Shown here: one piece after another, positions 16,043 through 23,213 of the stretch | Layout: each line of letters begins with the position of its first letter | How positions within the stretch are numbered: the stretch's first letter is position 1 | NCBI GenBank assembly: GCA_012729765.1 | Contig: JAAYCM010000123.1 | Span: 1 to 53,751 of the forward strand | DNA length: 53,751 bases | Source of the DNA: Chloroflexota bacterium | Lineage (GTDB): Bacteria; Chloroflexota; Anaerolineae; Aggregatilineales; Aggregatilineaceae | Reading direction: 5' to 3' | The notes under the pieces: generated by a model | What the model was told of the DNA's origin: nothing | Seen by the model: the letters and a program-made list of their open reading frames with translations, nothing else | Databases searched by the model: none | Program-made: the position numbers and the translations under genes

Positions 16043-17257
16043 ATGGACTTTGCACTGACCGAAGAACACATTATGGCGCAGCAGATGGTGCGGGACTTCG
16101 CCATGAAAGAGATTTACCCGACCATCAAAGAGTGGGATCGCAAGCACGAGGTCAATCCGGCGATTCTCCCGCGTATGGCCGAGCTGGGCATCCTGGGGAT
16201 CAACGTCCCGGTGCGCTATGGCGGCCAGGGCTTCGACTACATCACGCTGGCGCTGGTCTGCGAGGAGTTGGAGCACGTTGATACCAGCCTGCGCGTGATC
16301 ATGTCGGTCCATATGGGCCTCAACAGCATGGCGCTGTTGCAGTGGGGCACCGAGGAGCAGAAGCAGCGCTTCCTGGTGCCGCAGGCTGTGGGCGAGCAGT
16401 ACGGCGCTTTTGGCCTGACGGAAGCCGACGCGGGCAGCGACCCGGTGGCCCTGCGCACCACCGCCCGCCGCGAAGGTGACACCTATATCCTCAACGGCGA
16501 GAAGATGTGGATCAGCTTGGCGACCAAGGCCGATAACACGCTCGTCTTTGCCAAAACCGATCCCCACGCCCAGCCCGCCCACAAGGGCATCACCGCCTTC
16601 ATGATCACCAAAGATATGAAGGGTGTCACCAGCGGCGACCTTCACGGCAAGCTTGGCGTGCGCGCCGGCTCGACCGGCTGGATCGCCATGCAGGATGTCG
16701 AGGTCCCGGCGGAGTATCGCATCGGCGAAGAGGGCGAGGGCTTCTATATCGCCATGAGCTGCCTCGACAACGGGCGCTATACCGTCGGCGCGGGCGCGAC
16801 CGGCCTGATCCGCGCCTGCCTGGAAGACAGTATCAAGTATGCCAACGAGCGCCGCACCTTCGGCGTGCCGATTGGCAACCACCAGTTGATCAAGCAGAAG
16901 ATCGCCTATATGCAGCAGTGGTACGACGCGGCTAAGCTGCTGATCCTGCGCGCCGGCTGGCTGAAGAACCAGGGCCAGCGCAACACGCGCGAGACGGCGG
17001 TCGCCAAGTGGTTCGCCACCGATATGAGCGTCAAGGCGGCGCTGGAAGCGATCCAGGTCTACGGCGCGTATGGCTTCAGCGACGAGTACGATGTCGAGCG
17101 CTATCTGCGCAACGCCAAGGGCGCAGTGATCTACGAAGGCTCCAGCGAGATTCAGCAGTTGATCCAGGCGGATTACGCGCTCGGCTACCGTCACGATCGC
17201 CCGCTGCGCTGCGAGCTGCCCGCCTACGACGTCGAGTATTGGCAGAGCGAGAGCTAG
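16043..17257 (+). CDS. Acyl-CoA dehydrogenase
   Basis: A 404-residue flavoenzyme that makes the alpha-beta double bond in acyl-CoA and passes electrons to ETF. Signs: N-terminal FALTEEHIMAQQMVRDFA, AFGLTEADAGSDPVAL (FAD/substrate loop, about residues 126-141), GEKMWIS, RRTFGVPIGNHQLIKQKIA, and C-terminal AVIYEGSSEIQQLIQADYAL, which carries the catalytic Glu position of the short-chain/glutaryl-type enzymes. ATG 16043 has AAAGGAAG 9 bases upstream. The chain length of the substrate is not predictable. The two ETF genes follow after a terminator and a repeat element, so co-function is likely but co-transcription is not. Confidence 0.92.
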   Translation: MDFALTEEHIMAQQMVRDFAMKEIYPTIKEWDRKHEVNPAILPRMAELGILGINVPVRYGGQGFDYITLALVCEELEHVDTSLRVIMSVHMGLNSMALLQWGTEEQKQRFLVPQAVGEQYGAFGLTEADAGSDPVALRTTARREGDTYILNGEKMWISLATKADNTLVFAKTDPHAQPAHKGITAFMITKDMKGVTSGDLHGKLGVRAGSTGWIAMQDVEVPAEYRIGEEGEGFYIAMSCLDNGRYTVGAGATGLIRACLEDSIKYANERRTFGVPIGNHQLIKQKIAYMQQWYDAAKLLILRAGWLKNQGQRNTRETAVAKWFATDMSVKAALEAIQVYGAYGFSDEYDVERYLRNAKGAVIYEGSSEIQQLIQADYALGYRHDRPLRCELPAYDVEYWQSES

Positions 17258-17261
17258 CCCC

Positions 17262-17318
17262 ACCGGGCGGGGATCAGCCCGGTTTGACGTAGGGGTAGGG
17301 CTTGCCCTACCCAATTTT
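17262..17318 (+). terminator. Tandem terminator after the acyl-CoA dehydrogenase gene
   Basis: Two hairpins in tandem: ACCGGGC/GCCCGGT (17262-17283) followed by TTG, then a 9-bp perfect stem GGGTAGGGC/GCCCTACCC with a 2-base loop (17293-17312) followed by AATTTT. Confidence 0.65.
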
Positions 17319-17332
17319 CAGGCCGGTGAGGC

Positions 17333-17508
17333 TAGAGGCTGTTATGCACTTTTACCCCCCATCCCCCGCCCCTTCCCCCACGTTTCACGGAGGGAAGGGG
17401 AGCACGGCGGCGTTTTTCAAGTCCTTCCCACCTTGTGGGGGAAGGATTTAGGATGGGGGGCAGCGTTGTTCGTTTCGTTCAGCGTTCCGAAGTGCATAAC
17501 ACGCTCTA
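17333..17508 (+). repeat. Dispersed hairpin repeat, copy D (most complete)
   Basis: Bounded by imperfect inverted ends: TAGAGGCTGTTATGCACT (17333-17350) and AGTGCATAACACGCTCTA (17491-17508), 16 of 18 bases matching; the inverted match extends outward through GAGGC on the left and GCCTC on the right. Inside are the CCCCCCATCC/GGATGGGGGG outer pair and two hairpins. It stands 75 bases downstream of the acyl-CoA dehydrogenase stop, the only copy not starting on a stop codon. The rest of the 331-nt gap 17258-17588 holds the tandem terminator and the ETF ribosome binding site. Confidence 0.8.
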
Positions 17509-17588
17509 GCCTCGCCCCTACATCGCCATCGATGCGCTGTCTGCAAGGCCGGACCGATTAACGCTAATCTGGCAAGGAGGAAAACACT

Positions 17589-18371
17589 TTGCACGTTGTC
17601 GTTGTCACGAAAAGCACGCCGGACACCGAAGCGACCGTGACGGTCGAGGCCGGCGGAAATGTCAACTGGGGGGATAAGCTGGTCGTCAACCCCTGGGACG
17701 AATACGCGATCACCGAGGCGGTGCTGCTCAAAGGCGCGCACGGCGGCCAGGCCACGATCCTGACGCTGGGCGGCGAGGAGCAGCAGGAAGCGCTCAAGCA
17801 TGGGCTGGCGATCGGCGTCGATCAGGCGATTCGCATCTGGGACCCGGCGCTGCAAAACCATGACAGCCTGGGCTACGCGGCAGCCGTCGCGGCGGCGATC
17901 CGCAAGCTGGGCGATGTCGATCTGGTCATCTTCGGCAAGGAGCTGTCCGACATCGCGTCGGATCAGCATATCTTCCAGGTGGCGCGCCGGCTCGGCTGGA
18001 ATATGATCGGCTTCGTCTCCAAGATCGAGAGTCTGGACGCGGGCGCAGGCACGATCCGCGCGCAGCGCCTGACCGAGCGCGGCACCGAAACCGTGACCAG
18101 CAAGCTCCCGGCGGTGATCAGCGTGGTGAAGGACATCAACGAGCCGAAGTACCCGACCTTTATCGGCATCCGCAAGGCCGCCAAAGCGGAGATGCCGGTG
18201 TGGGGCCTGGGCGATCTGGGCCTGGACGCGAGCGCGGTCAGCCCCAGGACGCAGGTCGCCGGGCACCGCGAGCTGCCCAAACGCGAGGGCACGGTCGAGA
18301 TGATCGAAGGGTCGCCGCAGGAACAGGCTGCCCGCCTGGTCGAGAAGCTGTTGGAGGAGAAAATCCTATGA
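17589..18371 (+). CDS. etfB: Electron transfer flavoprotein beta subunit
   Basis: A 260-residue ETF beta subunit, which binds AMP and accepts electrons from acyl-CoA dehydrogenases together with the alpha subunit. It has the N-terminal HVVVVTKSTPDTEA, VVNPWDEYAITEAVLLK, the ILTLGG strand and the family pattern ending in PKYPTFIGIRKAAKAEMPVW, the ETF-beta recognition-loop region. TTG start at 17589 is well supported: AAGGAGG ends 8 bases upstream. The end overlaps etfA by ATGA. Confidence 0.93.
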   Translation: MHVVVVTKSTPDTEATVTVEAGGNVNWGDKLVVNPWDEYAITEAVLLKGAHGGQATILTLGGEEQQEALKHGLAIGVDQAIRIWDPALQNHDSLGYAAAVAAAIRKLGDVDLVIFGKELSDIASDQHIFQVARRLGWNMIGFVSKIESLDAGAGTIRAQRLTERGTETVTSKLPAVISVVKDINEPKYPTFIGIRKAAKAEMPVWGLGDLGLDASAVSPRTQVAGHRELPKREGTVEMIEGSPQEQAARLVEKLLEEKIL

Positions 18372-19351
18372 GCGGGAACGTCTTCGTCTGGATCGAGCAG
18401 TCGGGCGGCAAGGCGAATTCCGCCTCGTGGGAAGCGGTCGGGTTGGCGCGGCGGCTCGCCGGGGAACTGGGCGGGCAGGTGATCGCGCTGGTCTTCGGCC
18501 AGGGCGTGGACAGTGTCGCGCAGGCGGCGTTCCAGTATGGCGCGGACGAGGTGATCAAGGCCGACGATCCGTCGCTGGCGCATTACCGCTTCGCTCCGTA
18601 TGTGTCGCTGCTGGCGAAGCTGGTCCAGGAGCGGAATCCGGCTGTTGTGCTGGCTGCGGCGAGCACGTCCGGGCGCGAGGTGCTGGCCGGGGCGGCTGCC
18701 GATGTGAACGCGGGCCTGCTGACCGACGTTACCGAGCTGTCGCTCGAAGGCGGCAAGCTGCGCGCTGTGCGCCCGATCCTGGGCGGCAAGGTGCTGCGTG
18801 AGGAAGCCATTGTGGGCGAGGGGCCGCAGTTCGCCACCCTGCGCAATCGCGCCTTCCCCGCGCCCCAGCCAGACACGAGCCGCAGCGGCACGGTGACGGA
18901 AGCTGCTCCGGCGCTCAGCGAGGACCAGATCGCGACCAAAGTCGAGCGTGTGGAAGAGGCCGCCGGTACGATCAGCCTGACCGATGCGACGATCATCGTC
19001 GCCGGGGGGCGCGGCGTGGGCGGCCCGGACGGCTTCGGCCCGGTGCGCGATCTGGCCGATGTGCTCGGCGGCGCGGTCGGCGCGAGCCGGGCGGCGGTCG
19101 ATGCCGGCTGGATTCCGTATGAGCACCAGGTCGGGCAGACCGGCAAGGTCGTCTCGCCCGATCTGTATATCGCGGCGGGCATCTCCGGCGCGATCCAGCA
19201 CCAGGCCGGAATGCGTACCGCCAGGGTGATCGTCGCCATCAACAAGGACGCCGACGCGCCGATCTTCAGGCTGGCGCAGTATGGCCTCGTCGGGGACCTG
19301 TTCCAGATTTTGCCCGCGCTGGCCGAGGAATTCCGCAAGCGGCTGAGCTAG
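18368..19351 (+). CDS. etfA: Electron transfer flavoprotein alpha subunit
   Basis: A 327-residue ETF alpha subunit. The N-terminal domain I (about 1-190) leads to the C-terminal FAD-binding domain with GGRGVGGPDGFGPVRDLAD, GAVGASRAAVDAGWIP, QVGQTGKVVSPDLYIAAGISGAIQH and VAINKDADAPIFRLAQYG, which are all classical. Translation is coupled to etfB. The complex should carry electrons from the dehydrogenase at 16043 to an ETF:quinone reductase not in this window. The TAG stop is the first triplet of repeat copy E. Confidence 0.94.
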   Translation: MSGNVFVWIEQSGGKANSASWEAVGLARRLAGELGGQVIALVFGQGVDSVAQAAFQYGADEVIKADDPSLAHYRFAPYVSLLAKLVQERNPAVVLAAASTSGREVLAGAAADVNAGLLTDVTELSLEGGKLRAVRPILGGKVLREEAIVGEGPQFATLRNRAFPAPQPDTSRSGTVTEAAPALSEDQIATKVERVEEAAGTISLTDATIIVAGGRGVGGPDGFGPVRDLADVLGGAVGASRAAVDAGWIPYEHQVGQTGKVVSPDLYIAAGISGAIQHQAGMRTARVIVAINKDADAPIFRLAQYGLVGDLFQILPALAEEFRKRLS

Positions 19352-19520
19352 AGGCTGTCATGCACTTCCCCCCATCCCCCGGCCCCTTCCCCCACGTTTC
19401 ACGGAGGGAAGGGGAGTACGGTAGCGTTTTTCAAGTCCTTCCCTCATTTTGGGGGAAGGATTTAGGATGGGGGCTGTGTCGTTGCCTCGTTCAGCGTTCC
19501 GAAGTACATAACACGCTCTA
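19349..19520 (+). repeat. Dispersed hairpin repeat, copy E
   Basis: Begins at the etfA stop codon (TAGAGGCTGTCATGCACT, 19349-19366) and ends AGTACATAACACGCTCTA (19503-19520), the inverted counterpart. Both internal hairpins and the outer CCCCCCATCC/GGATGGGGG pair are present. About 90% alike to copy D by eye. Confidence 0.8.
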
Positions 19521-19543
19521 GGGCTGGACGTGTGAGGTTTTCC

Positions 19544-19575
19544 AAACAGGTCCTCGGAAGCGGGGACCTGTTTTT
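19544..19575 (+). terminator. Rho-independent terminator after etfBA
   Basis: A 10-bp stem AAACAGGTCC / GGACCTGTTT with a 10-base loop, running straight into a T-run (19571-19575). It lies between repeat copy E and coaBC. Confidence 0.75.
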
Positions 19576-19607
19576 GTGCTGGCGACGAGCAAAGACAGGG
19601 GTGGAAC

Positions 19608-20867
19608 ATGGCGCAGGAACATATCACGCTGCTGGACAACCGGCGGGTGATTCTGGGTGTGACGGGCAGCATCGCCGCGTATAAGGCCGCCGATCTCGCC
19701 AGCAAACTGACGCAGGCCGGGGCGCTGGTCGATGTGATCATGACCGAGGCCGCCCGCCAGTTCGTCACGCCGCTAACCTTCCAATCGGTGACGGGCCGCC
19801 CGGTCTATACCACGATGTGGCAGGCCGACAGCAGCGGCGGGCTGCCGACGCATATCGCGCACGTGGGCCTGGGTGAAGGCGCGGACCTGCTGATCATCGC
19901 ACCCGCAACGGCTCACACGCTCGCCCGGCTGGCGCACGGCCTGGCCGACGATCTGCTGTCGGTCACGGCGCTGGCGGCGCGCGGCCCGGTGCTGGTTGCG
20001 CCCGCGATGGATGGCGGCATGTATGCCCACCCTGCGACCCAGGCCAACCTGGACATTCTGCGCAGCCGGGGCGTGATCGTGATCGAGCCGGACGAAGGGC
20101 GTTTCGCGTCGGGGCTGGTGGGGCGGGGCCGCCTGCCAGAGACTCCCGCGCTGCTGGGCGCGATCCGGCTGGCGCTGGCGCGCGGCGGAATCCTGGCCGG
20201 GCGGCGCTGCGTGATCACCGCCGGGGGCACGCGCGAGCCGCTCGACCCGGTGCGCCACCTTACCAACCGTTCCAGCGGCAAACAGGGCTATGCGCTCGCC
20301 CAGGCCGCGCTCGACGCCGGGGCCGCCGTGACGCTGATCAGCACGGTGCGCGATCTGCCCGTGCCGGTCGGCGCGGACGTGGTGCGCGTGGATACCGCCG
20401 CCGAGATGCTGGCCGCTGTCGAGGCGCACCTGCCCGGAGCAGACGCGCTGATCATGGCGGCAGCCGTGGCCGATTTCCGCCCCGCCAGCGCGGCGGAGCA
20501 GAAGATCAAGAAGTCCGACGATCCCGCCGAGGGCCTGCACCTGGAGCTGGCTCGCACGCCGGATATCCTGCTGGCGGTCAGGGCGCAGCGCGATCAGACC
20601 GGCTGGCCGCGTGTCGTGGTCGGATTCGCGGCGGAGAGTGAAGACCTGCTCGCCAACGCGCAGGGCAAGCTGGCGCGTAAGGGGCTGGATTTGATCGTCG
20701 CCAACGATATCAGCGCGCCGGATGCCGGCTTCGAGGTCGATACCAACCGCGTCGTGCTGCTCGATGCGCACGGCGGCCAGCAGGCGCTCGACCTGACGAG
20801 CAAGGCGCGCGTCGCGGAGATCGTGATCGAGCGCGTGGCGAGTCTGGTGATCGAGCGTTCGGGCTAG
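19608..20867 (+). CDS. coaBC: Bifunctional phosphopantothenoylcysteine decarboxylase / phosphopantothenate-cysteine ligase
   Basis: A 419-residue CoaBC (Dfp) protein, steps 2 and 3 of coenzyme A synthesis from pantothenate. The N-terminal flavin domain (about 1-180) has GVTGSIAAYKAADLASKL, HIAHVGLG (catalytic His region) and PATAHTLARLAHGLADDLL. The C-terminal CoaB domain (about 190-415) has ITAGGTREPLDPVRHLTNRSSGK, AAVADFRP and KIKK. Two motifs differ from the E. coli enzyme: PAMDGGMY where P-x-M-N-x-x-M-W is usual (Asn to Asp), and ASGLVGRGRLPE where the catalytic Cys of ACG-x-x-G-x-GRM is Ser. These may mark a subfamily. The ATG has GGGG 6-7 bases upstream. Its stop overlaps the stop of the convergent hydrolase gene. 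Confidence 0.92.
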   Translation: MAQEHITLLDNRRVILGVTGSIAAYKAADLASKLTQAGALVDVIMTEAARQFVTPLTFQSVTGRPVYTTMWQADSSGGLPTHIAHVGLGEGADLLIIAPATAHTLARLAHGLADDLLSVTALAARGPVLVAPAMDGGMYAHPATQANLDILRSRGVIVIEPDEGRFASGLVGRGRLPETPALLGAIRLALARGGILAGRRCVITAGGTREPLDPVRHLTNRSSGKQGYALAQAALDAGAAVTLISTVRDLPVPVGADVVRVDTAAEMLAAVEAHLPGADALIMAAAVADFRPASAAEQKIKKSDDPAEGLHLELARTPDILLAVRAQRDQTGWPRVVVGFAAESEDLLANAQGKLARKGLDLIVANDISAPDAGFEVDTNRVVLLDAHGGQQALDLTSKARVAEIVIERVASLVIERSG

Positions 20868-21682
20868 CGATCTTTGCGCAAAAAGGCGAGCACGTCCTGT
20901 TGAAACTGCGCTCCCGACGCGGGATGACCCATGCCCGGATACAGGATCAGTCGGGCGTTAGGGATGCCCTCAGCAGTCTCGCGGAACAATGCTGCCGTGT
21001 AAAATGGGTCCTGCTCGCCCGCGACGACCAGCGTCGGAGCCGTGATCTCGGCCAGACGATCCTTGAAATGGTGCGCGTCTTCCGCCTGGACAGTCACGAC
21101 CAGGTCGGATGCGTCTCTGGGTGGCCGGCGTGACAGCAGATATGCGCCGAGCCGGGTTATGAGTCGGCCCGCAGCACCTTTGAGCCCGGCTCCATGGGGC
21201 AGCATGAAGCCTAACATTGCGGCGTGCGCGGCCTGCCAATCGCCCCGCCCGGCGTGAGCAGCAGTGCGAAGCTGGACATCCCGGCCCGCTGCACCCAGGG
21301 TATGCGCCGTCGAATGGAGTACCAGCCGCTGCACCAGATTGGAATGGTCGGCGGCGAAATGCTGCGCGATCGAGCCGCCGGTCGAGACGCCGATCACATC
21401 GATCGGACCGTCGAATTCCTCGCGGATCATGGCGGCATAATCATTCGCCATAGCTTGCAGGGTGCAGCCTGCCGGCAGGCCCGGCTTACGATTGACGATA
21501 GTGAGCGTGTAATCAGTTTCCAGGAATTGGTAGCCGTTGAAGCGGCGTGCCATCCAGCGGGACAGGGGCTTGTTCTCGAACATCAGCCCTTGAAAGACGA
21601 CGAGCGGGCGCGGCCCGTGGCCCACCCGGTTATAGGGTAGCCCACAGCGGAAGTATCCGGCGGATATGCGGGAAGCGGTCAT
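20864..21682 (-). CDS. Alpha/beta-hydrolase
   Basis: A 272-residue alpha/beta-hydrolase. Catalytic triad candidates are Ser in GVSTGGSIAQHFA, Asp in VVAGEQDPFYTAALF, and His in YPGMGHPASG. VVFQGLMFENKPLS supplies the oxyanion-strand region. ATG 21682 (MTASRIS) is preferred over 21700 because AGGAG lies 8-9 bases upstream. It follows coaX by about 20 bases on the same strand and probably shares its transcript. Substrate unknown. The TAG stop and the coaBC TAG stop share bases in a CTAG. Confidence 0.82.
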   Translation of the reverse strand: MTASRISAGYFRCGLPYNRVGHGPRPLVVFQGLMFENKPLSRWMARRFNGYQFLETDYTLTIVNRKPGLPAGCTLQAMANDYAAMIREEFDGPIDVIGVSTGGSIAQHFAADHSNLVQRLVLHSTAHTLGAAGRDVQLRTAAHAGRGDWQAAHAAMLGFMLPHGAGLKGAAGRLITRLGAYLLSRRPPRDASDLVVTVQAEDAHHFKDRLAEITAPTLVVAGEQDPFYTAALFRETAEGIPNARLILYPGMGHPASGAQFQQDVLAFLRKDR

Positions 21683-21703
21683 ATACCTGTCTCCTGACAT
21701 GCC

Positions 21704-22474
21704 CTAAGCGCGCGGGTTGCGCGCCGCGATCAGCCGCAGCCCATCCAGCGTCAGCCAGGGGTCGATCGCGTCGAAGCAGTCGGTATGCGGCCCCAGCACC
21801 GCCGCCAGCCCGCCGGTTGCGATCACCTGCGCCTCGCCGCCCAGCTCGCGGCGCATCCGGCCCACCAGCCCTTCGACCATTGCCAGGTGGCCCAGTACCA
21901 GCCCGGCCTGCATCGCCTGGATCGTGTTGCGGCCCAGCACAGACGCGGGCGGCACCAGCTCGATTTGGGGAAGCTGTGCGGTGCGCCCGACCAGCGCGTC
22001 GGCGGTGGTGTGCAGACCCGCCGCAATCGCTACGCCGACCATCTCGCCCGGCGTGCGGACCGCGTTGAAGGTAGTCGCCGTGCCGAAGTCCACCACGATG
22101 CAGTTGGACCGGAAACGATCATAGGCCGCCACCGCGTCCGCGATCAGGTCACTGCCGACGCGTTGGGGCTGCTCGGTGTTGATGTGGATGCCGGTATCGA
22201 TCTGCGCGCTGACGATCAGCGGCGGATAGCCGGTCCGCTGCTTCACCATCTCGGCCAGCGCGCCGGTGAGCTGTGGGACCACGCTGCTGAGGATCGTCTG
22301 GTCGAGTGCTTCCATCTCCAGGTCGGCTTCGTGCAGAAAATTGCGGAACAGCACGGCGTATTCGTCCGGCATCCGCTCGCGGACGGTCTGCACGCGCCAG
22401 TGCCGGAACCACCGTGTCCCGTCGTGCACGCCGAACACAATATTGGTATTGCCGATATCGATCGCGAGTAACAT
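21704..22474 (-). CDS. coaX: Type III pantothenate kinase
   Basis: A 256-residue ASKHA-fold kinase that phosphorylates pantothenate, the first step to coenzyme A. Motifs: AIDIGNTNIVFGV at the N-terminus (phosphate loop), QRVGSDLIADAVAAYDRF, VVDFGTATTFNAV with the catalytic Asp region, GVAIAAGLHTTADALVGRTAQLP, and VIATGGLAAVL. ATG 22474 is chosen from the invariant start of the family. Together with coaBC and panBECD it makes this window rich in coenzyme A synthesis genes; coaD and coaE are not here. Confidence 0.93.
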   Translation of the reverse strand: MLLAIDIGNTNIVFGVHDGTRWFRHWRVQTVRERMPDEYAVLFRNFLHEADLEMEALDQTILSSVVPQLTGALAEMVKQRTGYPPLIVSAQIDTGIHINTEQPQRVGSDLIADAVAAYDRFRSNCIVVDFGTATTFNAVRTPGEMVGVAIAAGLHTTADALVGRTAQLPQIELVPPASVLGRNTIQAMQAGLVLGHLAMVEGLVGRMRRELGGEAQVIATGGLAAVLGPHTDCFDAIDPWLTLDGLRLIAARNPRA

Positions 22475-22523
22475 GGCCTTGCACCCCTTTTGCTGCGACT
22501 CATCCCAGGCGAGCGCTGCGACC

Positions 22524-22529
22524 ATTATA
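22524..22529 (-). promoter_or_regulatory. -10 box for coaX
   Basis: A perfect TATAAT on the minus strand, giving a leader of about 45 bases to the coaX ATG. No clear -35 box is visible at the usual spacing. Confidence 0.4.
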
Positions 22530-22578
22530 GGAATATCCGGCGGAAAAGGGGTATATCTCGTGGTAGGCGTGTGGAAAC

Positions 22579-22603
22579 GAAAAGGACCGCGTGGCGGTCC
22601 CTG
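22579..22603 (-). terminator. Terminator of the receiver-protein gene
   Basis: Stem GGACCGC/GCGGTCC with a 3-base loop, followed on the minus strand by TTTTCG. It lies downstream of the response regulator gene that ends at 22743. Confidence 0.55.
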
Positions 22604-22742
22604 TATTTGAGCTGAACGGGGTGGGGAAGAGATGCTCTAGGGTAAGCGGGATATTTTTTGGGCCGGGAGCATTTTCAGCTCAAATAACTATAGTTTCATC
22701 ATATCAGCATTGCGTTACAAATTACATTACAATCCCGCCCGA

Positions 22743-23108
22743 TTAGCCATAAAGGGCGCTCTGGACTCGTTCCAGCAGTTGGCGGGGCGAAAATGGCTTG
22801 ATGATATAGTCGTCTGCGCCGGCGGCCATGCCCGCTTCGACATCGATCTGCTGGCCCAGCGCCGAAAGCAGGATCACCGGCGGGGCCTGATGCCCGTAGG
22901 TGGCCTTGACCACGCGGCAGATCTCCAGCCCTTCACAGCCGGGCAGCATGATATCCAGCAGCAGCAGGTCCGGTTTGTCGCTCAGTGCCAGCTTCATGGC
23001 ATCTTCGCCGTTGGTAGAGGGGATGACCTCGTAGCCTGCCGACTCGAGTTTACGCTGGATCAAGAGCAGAATGTGGGGTTCGTCTTCGGCAACGAGTATA
23101 CGGCTCAT
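22743..23108 (-). CDS. Single-domain response regulator (receiver only)
   Basis: A 121-residue CheY-like receiver. Acidic pocket ILVAEDEPH (Glu8, Asp9, Glu10), phosphorylation site LLLLDIMLPG with Asp52, the Ser/Thr switch in ILLSALG, and conserved Lys in IIKPFSP. No output domain is present, so it acts through protein contacts or phosphorelay. It lies 105 bases downstream of a histidine kinase on the same strand and has its own TATAAT. It probably works with that kinase; this is inferred from position. Confidence 0.88.
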   Translation of the reverse strand: MSRILVAEDEPHILLLIQRKLESAGYEVIPSTNGEDAMKLALSDKPDLLLLDIMLPGCEGLEICRVVKATYGHQAPPVILLSALGQQIDVEAGMAAGADDYIIKPFSPRQLLERVQSALYG

Positions 23109-23200
23109 ATAATCACATTCGGCTGCACGACTGCGCGCCGAATCTATCTCCTTTCGTGGCTGCTCCAGTGATGATCGCGCTGCTTGCAGCCGTTATTATA
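23109..23200 (-). promoter_or_regulatory. Leader of the receiver gene: -10 box, distant SD, start-proximal hairpin
   Basis: On the minus strand: TATAAT (23200-23195), then AAAGGAG (23154-23148), then a 7-bp hairpin ATTCGGC/GCCGAAT (23143-23137 and 23123-23117), then the ATG at 23108. The SD is 39 bases from the ATG in linear sequence, but if the hairpin forms the effective distance falls to about 12. Confidence 0.4.
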
Positions 23201-23213
23201 TGACGATCGACAA

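Noticed and set aside
99..19520. A CRISPR array
   Set aside because: The repeats are about 2-6 kb apart, about 120-180 bases long with internal hairpins, and have no regular spacers or cas genes.
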